64,000 bases of DNA from Mesorhizobium sp. M1D.F.Ca.ET.043.01.1.1 (GCF_003952385.1 NZ_CP034444.1:4154001-4218000), one strand, 5' to 3'. Numbered from the stretch's first letter, positions 26,948-37,097 are shown. Notes: generated from the letters alone by a model not told the origin. A program made the numbers and translations.

Positions 26948-28770
26948 ATGCCGATAAGCATTGTGCTGTCCGGGCTGATTTTGACCGTGCAGGCCCTTTC
27001 CGGGAACGGTCTTGCTGGCGCGGCCTGGTTTTCGGTCGTTAATGCGATAAATGCCGCCCGCCTTGCACTCGCCCGTCATCAGCTGAAGGAACCCGGAGTC
27101 CAGGATGATCTGACACGGGTTTGGCTGCGGCTTCGCTGGTTTGGCAGGCTTGCTCTTCTGGCGGGATTCACCTGGTCATTCCTTGCCATCCTAACGGCTG
27201 GATACACGACGTCTCAAGCATCGCTGCATCTAATAATTCTGGCGGGCATTTCAGCTGGCGCGGTCACGTACGGCAGCTCATATGCTGCGGCAGCGATATG
27301 CTTCATCACACCGCCACTCCTCATTGCCGCCGCATGTTTGCTGACGAAGGGAGCCCCGGAAAACTACATTCTGGCTTTTGCCGTCCTGCTTTTCGAGGGC
27401 GGCCTGGTTCGATCCTCGTTCGTTGGACAAGCGCGCTTCCGTGACGCGAGCCGCCTGAGACATCAAGCCGAGCGGCTTGCCGCGGAAATGGAGCGCAATT
27501 CCAGGGAGGACCATCTTACCGCGCTCCTCAACAGGCGGGGCCTCGAACATGCAATCGATCAGTTTGAGAACACCGATGGACCCTTTGTGGCCATGCTGAT
27601 TGATCTGGACGGGTTCAAATCTGTCAACGGTACCTACGGTCACAGAACGGGTGACGAGCTGCTTGCCAGGATCGCCCGCCGAATAGAGGAAGAAGCACCG
27701 GAGGGCTCAACGCTCGCCCGCATCGGTGGGGATGAATTCGTGCTGGTTTTTTCTTCGCGAAAGAATTCTCCTTCTCCCACCAATCTCGCGTCCAATCTCA
27801 TAGCCAAGCTTGCTCGCCCCTATCCTGGGATCGCATCCGTCCGCATTGGAGCGTCTATAGGAATCTACTTGGCTGAAAACCCCGGACTGACGGAAATGTT
27901 GTTGCGGGCCGACATCGCCCTTTACACAGCTAAGCGCCGCGGCAGGAATGAATTTTGTCTGTTCGGTGCCGAGCTAGCCCGGGAACTGCAACGCCGCCAG
28001 TCAATCGAACGCGATCTTCATTCGGCGATAACGATGAGAAGCTTGGTCGCTTGGTTTCAGCCAATCGTAAGACTCGAAACTGAAGCGTCGTCGGTTTTGA
28101 AGCCTTGCTAAGATGGTCTCACCCGCTTCACGGTCCCATTTCTCCGCCCGAGATCATGACAGCGGCACGCGAAACTGGAATGCTTCAGCTGCTAACTCAA
28201 ACGGTATTCGCCGACTGTTGCGCTCTTATCGAGGGCTTGGTCAAAGCTGACCGTCGTGATGTTCGTGTGGCGATGAATGTTTCACCGCGCGAGTTGGAAG
28301 CTGGCGATATTGACGAGATGATTCTTAATGGTCTGGCGGCAAAAGACCTCCCTGCAACGATGTTCGACATCGAGATTACCGAAGAAGCCCCAGTGGATCC
28401 GGACAGAGTGGATGAAAAGCTCGGCCAGCTTTCACATGCTGGCATTTCTATCGCGCTCGAGGACTTCGGCACCGGTTTTTCGACGTTGGCATCGCTCAAG
28501 GACAGTCGGATCAGGAAAGTGAAAATAGATCAGGGCTTCATTCGCGGCTTAGCCAAGTCCCGGGAGAATCGGCTGCTTGTCAAAGCGGTGATTGACCTTG
28601 GTAGGACGCTCGGGATCGAGGTCATGGCCGAGGGCGTTGAAACAGAGGCAGATCGGCAAACTCTGTACAAGCTTGGCTGCAGAACCGCGCAGGGCTTCCT
28701 GTTCTCTAAGGCAGTGCCTCTCCATTTGGCACTTGATTCGGTAGTAAAAGAGCACGCGAAGGAGTTGTGA
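26948..28770 (+). pseudogene. GGDEF-EAL cyclic-di-GMP protein broken by a frameshift
   Basis: Two frames together encode a membrane-anchored diguanylate cyclase/phosphodiesterase. The first (26948-28111) has several hydrophobic helices, then a GGDEF domain with GGDEFVLVFSS and the start of an EAL domain (WFQPIVRLETE). The second frame resumes at about 28087 as VVGFEALLRWSHPLHG and runs to 28770 with the rest of the EAL domain (EDFGTGFSTLASL, KVKIDQGFI, AEGVETEADR). One base appears to be missing near 28085-28087, so the first frame stops at 28111. The reading frame is also open for about 160 bp upstream of 26948 with no ATG, GTG or TTG, so the start may be damaged too. A sequencing error is the alternative. 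Confidence 0.85.
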
Positions 28771-29612
28771 CCGGCCTCTCCGTCCGTGCTGCTCGCGGAA
28801 CTTTCATGTGGGGTGGACCTGACGCGCGAAAGCCGTTTCGGACGGTAGAGTTATTACGGGGGCGAAACTGAGCACGTGGTTTGGATAGCAGCAATCCGGT
28901 CCACCGGCGCACATGCAGCGGCTTCATACAAGCGTTCAAGTTGCGAGATGAGCTTGAGTGAACGACGTCGGAGAATTGCGTCCCTTGGACGCTGGTTTCG
29001 CGGTTCCCGTAGGATTCGATTACGGGAAGCGTTCTTGGCTGCTTCTCGGCTCAGCGCTCATCTGGATGAACAACGTACCCGCGGTCAAGGTTTTCGCGAC
29101 CTCAACCCAGTCACCATCCCGCAACAGCAGCGGTCGGGTCCTGATCAAGCGCTCAGCCTCAGCACAGGTGCTGGAGCAACGGTAGAGCGCGGAAAACGTG
29201 TATCGGAATGCGCTGGCTCACCATAGGAAGCTGCCACGGCATGTCGAATGTCCCCAGGGGGCGGGACCGTTCCCTTGCATTTGTCTCGATGACGGGCTCT
29301 CAAAGCTAAAGCCAAGAGAGCTTTATAAAAATCGCACCCGATCGGCTGCGCAACGACGACCAGCTGAGGCCCGATCGGGTGCTAAGGTCGTGCCAAAAAA
29401 GGCGCGTCACTGTCGCATTTCTAGCCGGCTTGCGATCGGACGTCATCTCTTGGCGATCGTTGCCCCTTCTCTCAAATGCGCTTAGCGGCGCCGACGGCGA
29501 ATAGCGCAAGCTTTTCCACCCGTTTCTACTCCACTACCGAGACTCGTCACCAACCTCCTTTTATTCGCTTCCATATGGCCCATCCTGTCTCCAATCGAGG
29601 AGGAGCGCGAAC
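28771..29612. other. Gene-free interval in the island
   Basis: About 840 bp without a supported gene. Several short frames exist on both strands but none has both a good start and a recognisable product. It holds a 12-bp inverted repeat at 29334-29382. The final 30 bp lead into a strong ribosome binding site at about 29597-29603. Confidence 0.5.
29334..29382. repeat. Inverted repeat with 25-nt loop
   Basis: The arms GCACCCGATCGG (29334-29345) and CCGATCGGGTGC (29371-29382) are perfect complements. A run of A residues follows about 15 bp later on this strand and a T-rich stretch precedes it. It could be a protein-binding site, part of a small RNA, or a relic of a transposon end. Confidence 0.7.
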
Positions 29613-29900
29613 ATGGGCCAAGCCGTAGAACGTCTCAGTCTCGGGAATTCTTCTGCTCGCCAAACTGCCGTTGTCACCGGCACCATATTTGGCAGGGTGA
29701 CAGTGAACGACAAGATATCAGGCGTTCTTGTCTGGGCTGAACTATGCTTGCAAGCCATAACCCAAAAATCGCCGATCCCTTTGAATTCGAGCCGGATGAA
29801 TGGGTGTTTCAAAATTTTTGGCGGTTTTAGGCAGAACCCTCCGATGGCCCGCGTACCGGTCAAGCTTCGTGAGCACTTTAGGTTCGTCGATCAGGCATAG
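29613..29900 (+). CDS. Small unknown protein
   Basis: 95 residues, MGQAVERLSLGNSS at the start. The main support is a strong ribosome binding site, GAGGAGG, about 10 bp before the ATG. The sequence is not recognised and has no clear membrane segment. The C-terminal half is basic. It ends 11 bp before the next small gene, so the two may be cotranscribed. Confidence 0.45.
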   Translation: MGQAVERLSLGNSSARQTAVVTGTIFGRVTVNDKISGVLVWAELCLQAITQKSPIPLNSSRMNGCFKIFGGFRQNPPMARVPVKLREHFRFVDQA

Positions 29901-29911
29901 GTTTGTATCCC

Positions 29912-30247
29912 ATGCCACATGCTGGCCGTTTGCCTAGTTCGGAAGCCCTCGAGAGGCGTTGCTCGTCTTGGTATGGCGTCGCCCCTTTTTCCGATCCATC
30001 GGCCACGGAGCTAGAATGCTGTCTAGCTGTTGCCGCCTACTTGGTCATCCGGCATGGAGATGCCTATATACCGACCTTCGAAAGGCTGGAATACGAGGTC
30101 GAACAAATGCGGCGGAAGCTCGGAAATCGCGAGCGAGCGCAGCGCGTGCTGGCCACGCTCAACCTAAATGGCTCGGACAGCTGGAGCCGTGAGGTTGGTT
30201 CTCAAGGCCTGGATGGCGCCGCAATCACATTCGCCCGGGCGGGGTAA
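29912..30247 (+). CDS. Small unknown protein next to the integrase
   Basis: 111 residues from the ATG at 29912 (MPHAGRLPSSEAL). The middle reads ELECCLAVAAYLVIRHGDAY then IPTFERLEYEVEQMRRK, an amphipathic helical pattern that I associate with small uncharacterised rhizobial proteins. It converges on the integrase gene and overlaps its 3' end by 23 bp. No DNA-binding motif is clear, so a role as excision factor is only a possibility from position. Confidence 0.5.
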   Translation: MPHAGRLPSSEALERRCSSWYGVAPFSDPSATELECCLAVAAYLVIRHGDAYIPTFERLEYEVEQMRRKLGNRERAQRVLATLNLNGSDSWSREVGSQGLDGAAITFARAG

Positions 30248-31547
30248 AAGCGATTTTTTGAAGCCACTCGCGCTTTTGCGCTAACGAAGGTCCCGCGCCG
30301 TATTTGGGCCGGATCCATTTGTGGCCCATCAGAGAAGCAATTACCTTCTCCGGCGCCTCAACTGCCGTCAGCCGGTCCTCGAAAGTGTGTCGCAGGCTAT
30401 AAAGACTATGCTCGGAAGTCGGCAGAAGTTCCTTGCTGGCGAGCACCTTGTTGACGAGCGCTGAAAGTGACGCGGCCTTGTCGCGATAACGAGGAAAGCC
30501 GTCCGGATGGAGCTTGATGGCTGCAAGTGCGCCGCCAACCAAGGGAATGTCACGGGCTGAATGACCGGTCTTCAAGCGACGGCCATTGGGGCGCACCCGC
30601 ACATGCGGGATTTCTTGATCGAGGTGGATTGTTTCGGTGGTGAGGTTTGCCGCTTCAGAAAGCCTGAGTCCGGTATCGGCAATCACATAGATTAGATGGC
30701 GGGCTTCGTCATTGAGTCCGTCGAGCGCGCCTTCAGCGAGTATCTTCTCCTGAATGAACTCCGCTGTGAACGCAGCGCGTTGCCCGGGGACGGCGCCGGA
30801 AAGACGCAGGTTTCGAAAAACCGGCTCCAGCTTGAGCTGGTGAGTCAGATCGACGACGCGCAGCATTTTCGAAACATGGCCGATGTCCTTGTTGGCCGTA
30901 CCGATATCAAGTCCATCCTCAACGATCCGCTTTTGCCACCACTCGCGGAACGCGATTGCGTCGTCCCGAGTGAGGCTTGCGATCTCCTTGTCGCCAATGA
31001 CTCCAACCAGATTGGCAACTGCGCGCTTTTTGGGGTTACGCCATTTCTTGATTTGGTTAGGCGACATGGTCAGCAAGTTCTGTTGCTCGATCGTCTCGAA
31101 TTCCTTGATAAGACCGCTCAGGCGGACCGCTGGCCGCTTCTCCCCACCCATGACGGCCGAGACGTCCTGCGCGTCCTCGATCGATTTTTTGTCGAGGAGC
31201 AGCTTGATACGGGCCATGAGTTCGTCGAGCGGCCCCGCTGCTAGTTCCTCGTTAGAGCGATAGGCCAATCCAAATGACCGCGCGCGCTTCCTCGCGGCTT
31301 CGAAACGCAGCCCCGCCTCGGCGGATTGGCCTTCCCGCAGTCTACGCCAATACGCCTCCAGCCCCGCGCCGAGGCTTTGCACTGCATCTCGCGCCCGTAC
31401 ACCGCGGGGATCGTCAGCCACGGCGACGCCCGTGGAAATGCGTACTAGGCAGCGGCGATCAAACGCCGCGAATTCCTTCGGCACCCTGCGGACGAGATAC
31501 CAGATGCCTTCACGTTTATGCGGCTTTGGCGCTGCGGAACGTCGCAT
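30225..31547 (-). CDS. Tyrosine site-specific integrase of the island
   Basis: 440 residues that would insert and excise the element at the neighbouring tRNA gene. The N-terminal part has arm-binding and core-binding regions. The catalytic domain shows the first Arg in DTGLRLSEAANL, the second in YSLRHTFEDRL (Tyr replaces the usual His before LRH), a GH box in LMGHKW, and the nucleophile Tyr in RPKYGAGPSL. It begins 115 bp from the tRNA 3' end and reads away from it, the normal layout for a tRNA-targeting integrase. Length is normal and no lesion is seen. Confidence 0.93.
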   Translation of the reverse strand: MRRSAAPKPHKREGIWYLVRRVPKEFAAFDRRCLVRISTGVAVADDPRGVRARDAVQSLGAGLEAYWRRLREGQSAEAGLRFEAARKRARSFGLAYRSNEELAAGPLDELMARIKLLLDKKSIEDAQDVSAVMGGEKRPAVRLSGLIKEFETIEQQNLLTMSPNQIKKWRNPKKRAVANLVGVIGDKEIASLTRDDAIAFREWWQKRIVEDGLDIGTANKDIGHVSKMLRVVDLTHQLKLEPVFRNLRLSGAVPGQRAAFTAEFIQEKILAEGALDGLNDEARHLIYVIADTGLRLSEAANLTTETIHLDQEIPHVRVRPNGRRLKTGHSARDIPLVGGALAAIKLHPDGFPRYRDKAASLSALVNKVLASKELLPTSEHSLYSLRHTFEDRLTAVEAPEKVIASLMGHKWIRPKYGAGPSLAQKREWLQKIAFTPPGRM

Positions 31548-31661
31548 TATCTTTCTCTAATGTTACACAGTTTGTTACACAGTCTAAGATAAGTTTCGCT
31601 TCGCGCTGGTCAAGCGCAACAAGGAAGCTTTTGAAAGGAAACGATTATTATGGAAGCTAAA

Positions 31662-31690
31662 TGGCGGAGAGGGAGGGATTCGAACCCCCG
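31662..31690 (-). other. Predicted integration site (att) in the tRNA-Ser 3' end
   Basis: Tyrosine integrases of this type usually cross over in the T-arm and acceptor segment of their target tRNA. The integrase gene lies just past this 3' end, so the attachment core is probably inside this span. The exact core cannot be set without the other end of the element. Confidence 0.6.
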
Positions 31691-31751
31691 ATACCCTTGC
31701 GAGTATGCCGCATTTCGAGTGCGGTGCATTCGACCACTCTGCCACCTCTCC
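31662..31751 (-). tRNA. tRNA-Ser (anticodon CGA)
   Basis: On the minus strand a 90-nt gene folds as a class II tRNA: acceptor GGAGAGG pairs with CCTCTCC, the anticodon stem CCGCA/TGCGG holds the loop CTCGAAA (anticodon CGA, reading UCG), there is a long variable arm, and the T loop is in GGTTCGAATCC. The terminal CCA is encoded. The gene is intact although the island end abuts its 3' side, so the incoming element restores the 3' end. Confidence 0.97.
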
Positions 31752-32078
31752 GCGAGGTCATGGTCGGCCGTTGCCGGCGCGGCGCACTAGATAACGGCTG
31801 ACCGCCGCAGTTACAAGGCCCTATTCGACCGATTTCCCGCTTCTTGAAAAGGCCTCGGCGGGGCGAGCGCGACCTTTGCCGGCAACGCGGGCCGCGGCCT
31901 CCTCCAACAGCGCGGTCCGCTTGCCTTGACTTCCGCGCAACCTTCGGTTAGGGACAGCCCGCATTCGGCGTGGGGGCTTCTCCGCGCCGCTTGTTTTTTG
32001 AACCCGCAGACTGACAAAAAGACGGCCGAACTGCTCGAGGCGGTTCATCGAGGCCGACCGAACAGCGAAAGGCAAAAA
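31752..32078 (+). other. Core-side leader between tRNA-Ser and rplU
   Basis: About 330 bp without a gene. It contains a good promoter candidate at 31925-31953 and a long transcribed leader before rplU. No riboswitch or leader peptide is recognised. Confidence 0.5.
31925..31953 (+). promoter_or_regulatory. Candidate sigma-70 promoter for rplU-rpmA
   Basis: CTTGAC at 31925-31930 matches the alphaproteobacterial -35 element, followed by a 17-bp spacer and TTAGGG at 31948-31953 as a weak -10. The transcript would have a leader of about 120 nt before rplU. Confidence 0.45.
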
Positions 32079-32777
32079 ATGTTCGCAGTCATCAAAACGG
32101 GCGGCAAGCAGTATCGCGTCGCCGCCAACGATCTCCTGAAGATCGAGAAAGTCGAAGCCAAGGTCGGCGACATTGTCGAGATCGGCAATGTGCTCGCGCA
32201 TGGCGAGGGCGAGAATGTCACCTTCGGCGCGCCGTTCGTCGATGGCGCCATGGTCACGGCGGAAGTCGTCGAGCAGGGCAAGAACCGCACCGTCATCGCT
32301 TTCAAGAAGCGCCGCCGCCAGAATTCGCGCCGCAAGATCGGCCACCGCCAGCTTCTGACCACCGTCAAGATCTCCGAGATCCTGCTGGGTGGCGCCAAGC
32401 CGTCGAAGAAGGCCGCTGCCAAGCCGGAAGCCAAGGTGGAAGTCGCCGCCGAGGCGAAGGCGGAGGCCGCCCCGAAGGAGGCCAAGGCCAAGAAGGAAGC
32501 CAAGGCGGAAGTTCCTGCGAAGGAAGAGGTCAAGGCCGAAACCGCCGCCGCGCCGCTGTTCAAGGCGCCGAAGGGCGAGCCGGATGACCTCACCGTGATC
32601 AAGGGCATCGGCCCGGTCGCGGCGAAGGATCTCGCCGAACAGGGCATCGTCACCTTCGCCCAGCTCGCCAAGCTCACCGACAAGGATGTCGCCAAGATCG
32701 ACGAGCACATGCCGTTCAGCACCGACCAGATCAAGGACTGGCGCGAGCAGGCCAAGGAACTGGCGAAGAAGAAGTAA
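32079..32777 (+). CDS. rplU: Ribosomal protein bL21 with C-terminal helix-hairpin-helix extension
   Basis: 232 residues, about twice the usual bL21. Residues 1-103 are the ribosomal domain (MFAVIKTGGKQYRV ... HRQLLTTVKI). An Ala/Lys/Glu-rich linker of about 65 residues follows, then a helix-hairpin-helix-like domain with DDLTVIKGIGPVAAKDLAEQ. Such an extension is seen in Rhizobiales L21 proteins. The start has a purine-rich AAAGGCAAAAA upstream. It is followed by rpmA after 100 bp, as is usual. Confidence 0.95.
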   Translation: MFAVIKTGGKQYRVAANDLLKIEKVEAKVGDIVEIGNVLAHGEGENVTFGAPFVDGAMVTAEVVEQGKNRTVIAFKKRRRQNSRRKIGHRQLLTTVKISEILLGGAKPSKKAAAKPEAKVEVAAEAKAEAAPKEAKAKKEAKAEVPAKEEVKAETAAAPLFKAPKGEPDDLTVIKGIGPVAAKDLAEQGIVTFAQLAKLTDKDVAKIDEHMPFSTDQIKDWREQAKELAKKK

Positions 32778-32783
32778 GACGGG

Positions 32784-32803
32784 CCGGCGACAATCGTCGC
32801 CGG
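32784..32803 (+). promoter_or_regulatory. Hairpin between rplU and rpmA
   Basis: CCGGCGA and TCGCCGG form a 7-bp stem 7 bp after the rplU stop. No T-run follows. It may mark partial termination or processing that sets the rplU to rpmA ratio. Confidence 0.4.
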
Positions 32804-32877
32804 TGCGGACTTGAAACGGAACGCGAACGCGTTCATAAGACAATTCAAGCGCCCTCGGGCGCATCGGAGTTAGTTAG

Positions 32878-33147
32878 ATGGCACACAAGAAAGCTGGCGG
32901 TTCGTCGCGCAACGGTCGCGATTCGCACTCCAAGCGTCTCGGCGTGAAGAAGTTCGGCGGCGAAGCCGTCGTCGCCGGCAACATCATCATTCGTCAGCGC
33001 GGCACGCAATGGCATCCGGGCACCAACGTTGGCATGGGCACGGACCACACCCTTTTTGCGCTCGAAGCCGGCGCAGTCGCCTTCAACAAAAAAGCCAACG
33101 GCCGAACCTACGTCTCGGTAAACCCGATCACCAAAGCAGCGGAGTAG
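32878..33147 (+). CDS. rpmA: Ribosomal protein bL27
   Basis: 89 residues starting [19 protein letters not shown], the typical bL27 N-terminus that reaches the peptidyl-transferase centre. The family length is about 85-90. It is followed by a strong intrinsic terminator. Confidence 0.97.
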   Translation: MAHKKAGGSSRNGRDSHSKRLGVKKFGGEAVVAGNIIIRQRGTQWHPGTNVGMGTDHTLFALEAGAVAFNKKANGRTYVSVNPITKAAE

Positions 33148-33216
33148 CCGGTTCCGCACCATAACACCGGCGCCCATCTCGGGAACCGGTGTCTGGCCAG
33201 GCCAGGAAAAGGATCA

Positions 33217-33251
33217 GGAGAGATGGGCTTCCATCTCTCCTTTTCATTTTT
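33217..33251 (+). terminator. Intrinsic terminator after rpmA
   Basis: GGAGAGATGG and CCATCTCTCC form a perfect 10-bp stem around the loop GCTT, directly followed by TTTTCATTTTT. A textbook rho-independent terminator for rplU-rpmA. Confidence 0.9.
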
Positions 33252-33271
33252 CTTATGCCCTGGAGGACTAA

Positions 33272-33859
33272 ATGGTTGCCGAAGCGGAAGACACCGAAGA
33301 CGAAAGTTACGCGATCGATTGCCCGGTGCTCGCCACCGAGCGTCTGGTCATGCGCGCCCCGCGCGAGAGCGATCTCGAGCAACTCGTTGCCTTGGCCGAC
33401 AATCGCCACGTCGCCGAAATGCTGGCCCGCATGCCGCATCCCTATGGCGAAGCCGAGGCCAGAGCCTTCCTCGCCATGGCCTCGTCGCGCCGCGCCGGCA
33501 TCGTCTATGCGCTGACGCTTGCCGGCACCGGCACCTTCGTCGGCTGCGCGGGATTGAACACCACCGATCGCGGACTGGAGCTCGGCTACTGGATCGGCGA
33601 ACCTTACTGGAAGCGCGGCTATGCGACGGAAGCCGCGCACGCGCTGGTCGACCTCGCCTTCCAGAAGACCTCGATCCAGGTGCTGCATGCCTCGACCAGG
33701 GTCATCAATCCGGCTTCGCGCCGCGTCATCCACAAATGCGGCTTCCAGTATGCCGGCCAGGGCATGCTGAACTCGATCGTCGCCGGCCAGGTGCCGGTCG
33801 AGCGCTACCGGCTGGATCGCAAGACCTGGACCAGCCTGCGCAACTGGGTGCATTTCTAG
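33272..33859 (+). CDS. GNAT-family N-acetyltransferase (RimJ/RimL-like)
   Basis: 195 residues. The body matches the acetyltransferase fold used on protein N-termini and small amines: LATERLVMRAPRESDLEQL at the start, GCAGLNTTDRGLELGYWIGE in the middle, and the acetyl-CoA-binding region KRGYATEAAHALVDLAF. The substrate is unknown. Its TAG stop lies in a CTAG that also gives the stop of the opposing gene. Confidence 0.88.
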   Translation: MVAEAEDTEDESYAIDCPVLATERLVMRAPRESDLEQLVALADNRHVAEMLARMPHPYGEAEARAFLAMASSRRAGIVYALTLAGTGTFVGCAGLNTTDRGLELGYWIGEPYWKRGYATEAAHALVDLAFQKTSIQVLHASTRVINPASRRVIHKCGFQYAGQGMLNSIVAGQVPVERYRLDRKTWTSLRNWVHF

Positions 33860-34719
33860 CCCAGCTCAACCCAGACCGGCAGGTGATCCGAGCCGCGAGC
33901 CTGCCGGTCGATCCAAAGGCGCTTCAGCGAGCCGGCGAGCGACGCGCTGGTGAAGACATAGTCGATGCATTTGTGGCGGCTTGCTTCTTCGGGGCGCTCG
34001 GGATCGACCCAGGTGACCAGGTCGGCAACGTCGAGGCGCTGGGCGACGTCGACGGCGAGATCGGCGGTCAGCGGCATGCCGAACTCATGGTCCGGGCGTC
34101 CGGCGAGTTCGACATATTCGGGCGATCCGGGCAGCATGTTGAAGTCGCCCATGACGATGAAGGCTTCCGGGTAGGGCAGGTCCGGCAGGCCGATCTCGGG
34201 AATGCCGGAAAGGCCTCCGCCTTCCAGCGCGTAATTCAGCAGACGCTGGCGCAGGAAACGGATCTGGCTTTGGCGCTCGACGGGGCTGCGATGATCGAGA
34301 TGGGTGGAATAGAAGCGGATGAAACCGAGCGGTGTCTCGATCAGGGCCTCGAGCGCGCCGCGCTGAAAATTCATCCGCTCCAGGCTGCGGCTGCGCGGCA
34401 GAAGGAGATTGCGCGACAGATGAATGGGCGTCTTCGACAGTACCATGTTGCCGAGCTGGAAGGTCCTGGTGACGGCGCGGCCGGCATCCAGGCGCGAGCC
34501 GATATTGACCTCGAAATTGCTGCCAAAGGCGATGAAATAGTCCGGCAGCGCCTCGCCGATCTCGGCCACCATGTCGTGGTCGCCGTTGCGCGGGTTGTTG
34601 CGGGTCACTTCCTGAAGGGCAATGACATCGGCGCCGCGCACGGCGTCGGCGATGCGGCCGACATCGTATTTTCCGTCGAGGCCGATGCCGTACTGGATGT
34701 TGTAGGTGGCGAGCTGCAT
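33856..34719 (-). CDS. Endonuclease/exonuclease/phosphatase-family protein
   Basis: 287 residues from MQLATYNIQYGIG, chosen because the fold begins with this strand; an upstream ATG would add 14 residues. EEP-fold catalytic residues are visible: Asn in TYNIQYG, Glu in IALQEVTR, His in YSTHLDH, Asp/Asn in VMGDFNMLPGSPE, and Asp-His in GSDHLPVWVEL. The substrate (DNA, RNA or phospholipid headgroup) is not evident. The stop shares CTAG with the convergent acetyltransferase. Confidence 0.88.
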   Translation of the reverse strand: MQLATYNIQYGIGLDGKYDVGRIADAVRGADVIALQEVTRNNPRNGDHDMVAEIGEALPDYFIAFGSNFEVNIGSRLDAGRAVTRTFQLGNMVLSKTPIHLSRNLLLPRSRSLERMNFQRGALEALIETPLGFIRFYSTHLDHRSPVERQSQIRFLRQRLLNYALEGGGLSGIPEIGLPDLPYPEAFIVMGDFNMLPGSPEYVELAGRPDHEFGMPLTADLAVDVAQRLDVADLVTWVDPERPEEASRHKCIDYVFTSASLAGSLKRLWIDRQARGSDHLPVWVELG

Positions 34720-34914
34720 TCCGGTACTCCAACACCAACGCAGAACCGCGAAAACCGGCAACGATCGTCGCGCGGGATCATTCGCAATCGGCCGGCGCTA
34801 GCGTGTTCCCGGCGTGCGCAAAAGCATGTACCAGCGCTTTCGTCACAAAACAGCCTCGCCCTTGACCCCGCCTTGGTTTAGAGCAATCGCGCAAGGCAAT
34901 CAGCAGAAACCTGA

Positions 34915-35952
<1,038 letters not shown>

Positions 35953-35957
35953 AATCC

Positions 35958-37097
35958 ATGAAATCGCTGACAAAATACCGGCGCATCACCGTCAAGATCG
36001 GCTCGGCGCTGCTCGTCGACCGTGCGACGGGGTTGAAGCGCGACTGGTTGGCCTCTTTGGCCGACGACATCGCGATGCTGGCCCATGCCGGCGCGGAAGT
36101 GCTGGTCGTCTCGTCGGGCGCGATCGCGCTCGGCCGCACCATCCTGGGTCTTGGCAAGCGTGCGCTGAAGCTCGAGGAGAGCCAGGCCGCGGCTGCTGTC
36201 GGCCAGATCGCGCTCGCCGGCGCCTGGTCGGACGCGCTCGGCAAGGACGGGCTGAAATCCGGCCAGATCCTGCTCACGCTTGGCGATACCGAGGAACGCC
36301 GCCGCTATCTCAATGCGCGGGCCACCATCTCGACCTTGCTCAAGATGAAAGCGGTGCCGGTCATCAATGAGAACGACACGGTGGCCACTTCCGAAATCCG
36401 CTATGGCGACAATGACCGCCTGGCCGCGCGCGTCGCCACCATGATGGGCGCCGATCTTCTGGTGCTGCTCTCCGACATCGATGGCCTTTACACGGCCCCG
36501 CCGGCGAAGGATCCGAAAGCGAAATTCATCCCGGTGGTCGACCGCATCACGCCCGACATCGAGGCGATGGCGGGTGCGGCTGCGTCCGAATTGTCGCGCG
36601 GCGGCATGCGCACGAAGCTCGATGCCGGCAAGATCGCCAACGCCGCCGGCACCGCCATGATCATCACCGCCGGCACCAGGCTTTCGCCGCTGATGGCGAT
36701 CGAGCGCGGCGAACGCGCGACTTTCTTCCGTCCGAGCGCCAACCCGGTGAAGGGTTACAAGACCTGGATCGCCGGCCAGCTCGAGCCAGCCGGCCGTCTC
36801 ACCGTCGATGCTGGCGCCGTCGGCGCGCTGAAGTCGGGCAAGTCGCTGCTGCCTGCGGGTGTGAAGCTGGTCAGCGGCAATTTTTCCCGCGGCGACACGG
36901 TGGCGATCCTGTCGCCCGAGGGCCGCGAGATCGCGCGCGGGCTGGTTGCCTATGATGCCGCCGATGCCGTAAGGATCGCGGGTCTGAAGACGGCCGAGAT
37001 CGAAACTGTGCTCGGCTACGAGGCGCGCTCGGCGATGATCCATCGCGACGACCTTGTGGTAAGCGTCGCCGGCGACCACGTATTGGCCGACGACTAG
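35958..37097 (+). CDS. proB: Glutamate 5-kinase
   Basis: First step of proline synthesis: ATP-dependent phosphorylation of glutamate. 379 residues: an amino-acid kinase domain ([45 protein letters not shown]) and a C-terminal PUA domain from about residue 285. The stop codon falls at the first bases of a dispersed palindromic element. proA follows. Confidence 0.97.
   Translation: MKSLTKYRRITVKIGSALLVDRATGLKRDWLASLADDIAMLAHAGAEVLVVSSGAIALGRTILGLGKRALKLEESQAAAAVGQIALAGAWSDALGKDGLKSGQILLTLGDTEERRRYLNARATISTLLKMKAVPVINENDTVATSEIRYGDNDRLAARVATMMGADLLVLLSDIDGLYTAPPAKDPKAKFIPVVDRITPDIEAMAGAAASELSRGGMRTKLDAGKIANAAGTAMIITAGTRLSPLMAIERGERATFFRPSANPVKGYKTWIAGQLEPAGRLTVDAGAVGALKSGKSLLPAGVKLVSGNFSRGDTVAILSPEGREIARGLVAYDAADAVRIAGLKTAEIETVLGYEARSAMIHRDDLVVSVAGDHVLADD

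Larger units (their letters stand above)
1..31661. mobile_element. End segment of a symbiosis integrative and conjugative element
   Basis: The segment holds a host-targeting protease gene, a full trb/traG conjugation cluster, fnrN/hemN and fixNOQP-GHIS, decayed DNA, and a tyrosine integrase next to the 3' end of a tRNA-Ser gene. Beyond the tRNA the content changes at once to housekeeping genes. Seen: gene content and integrase-tRNA layout. Known: Mesorhizobium symbiosis islands are ICEs that insert at tRNA 3' ends, and tripartite forms use several target sites, tRNA-Ser among them as I recall. Inferred: that everything left of the tRNA is one element. The other end is outside the window. Confidence 0.75.

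Noticed and set aside
28876..29226. Short plus-strand frames after the GGDEF-EAL gene
   Set aside because: No ribosome binding site, no recognisable product, and the amino-acid make-up is like random translation.
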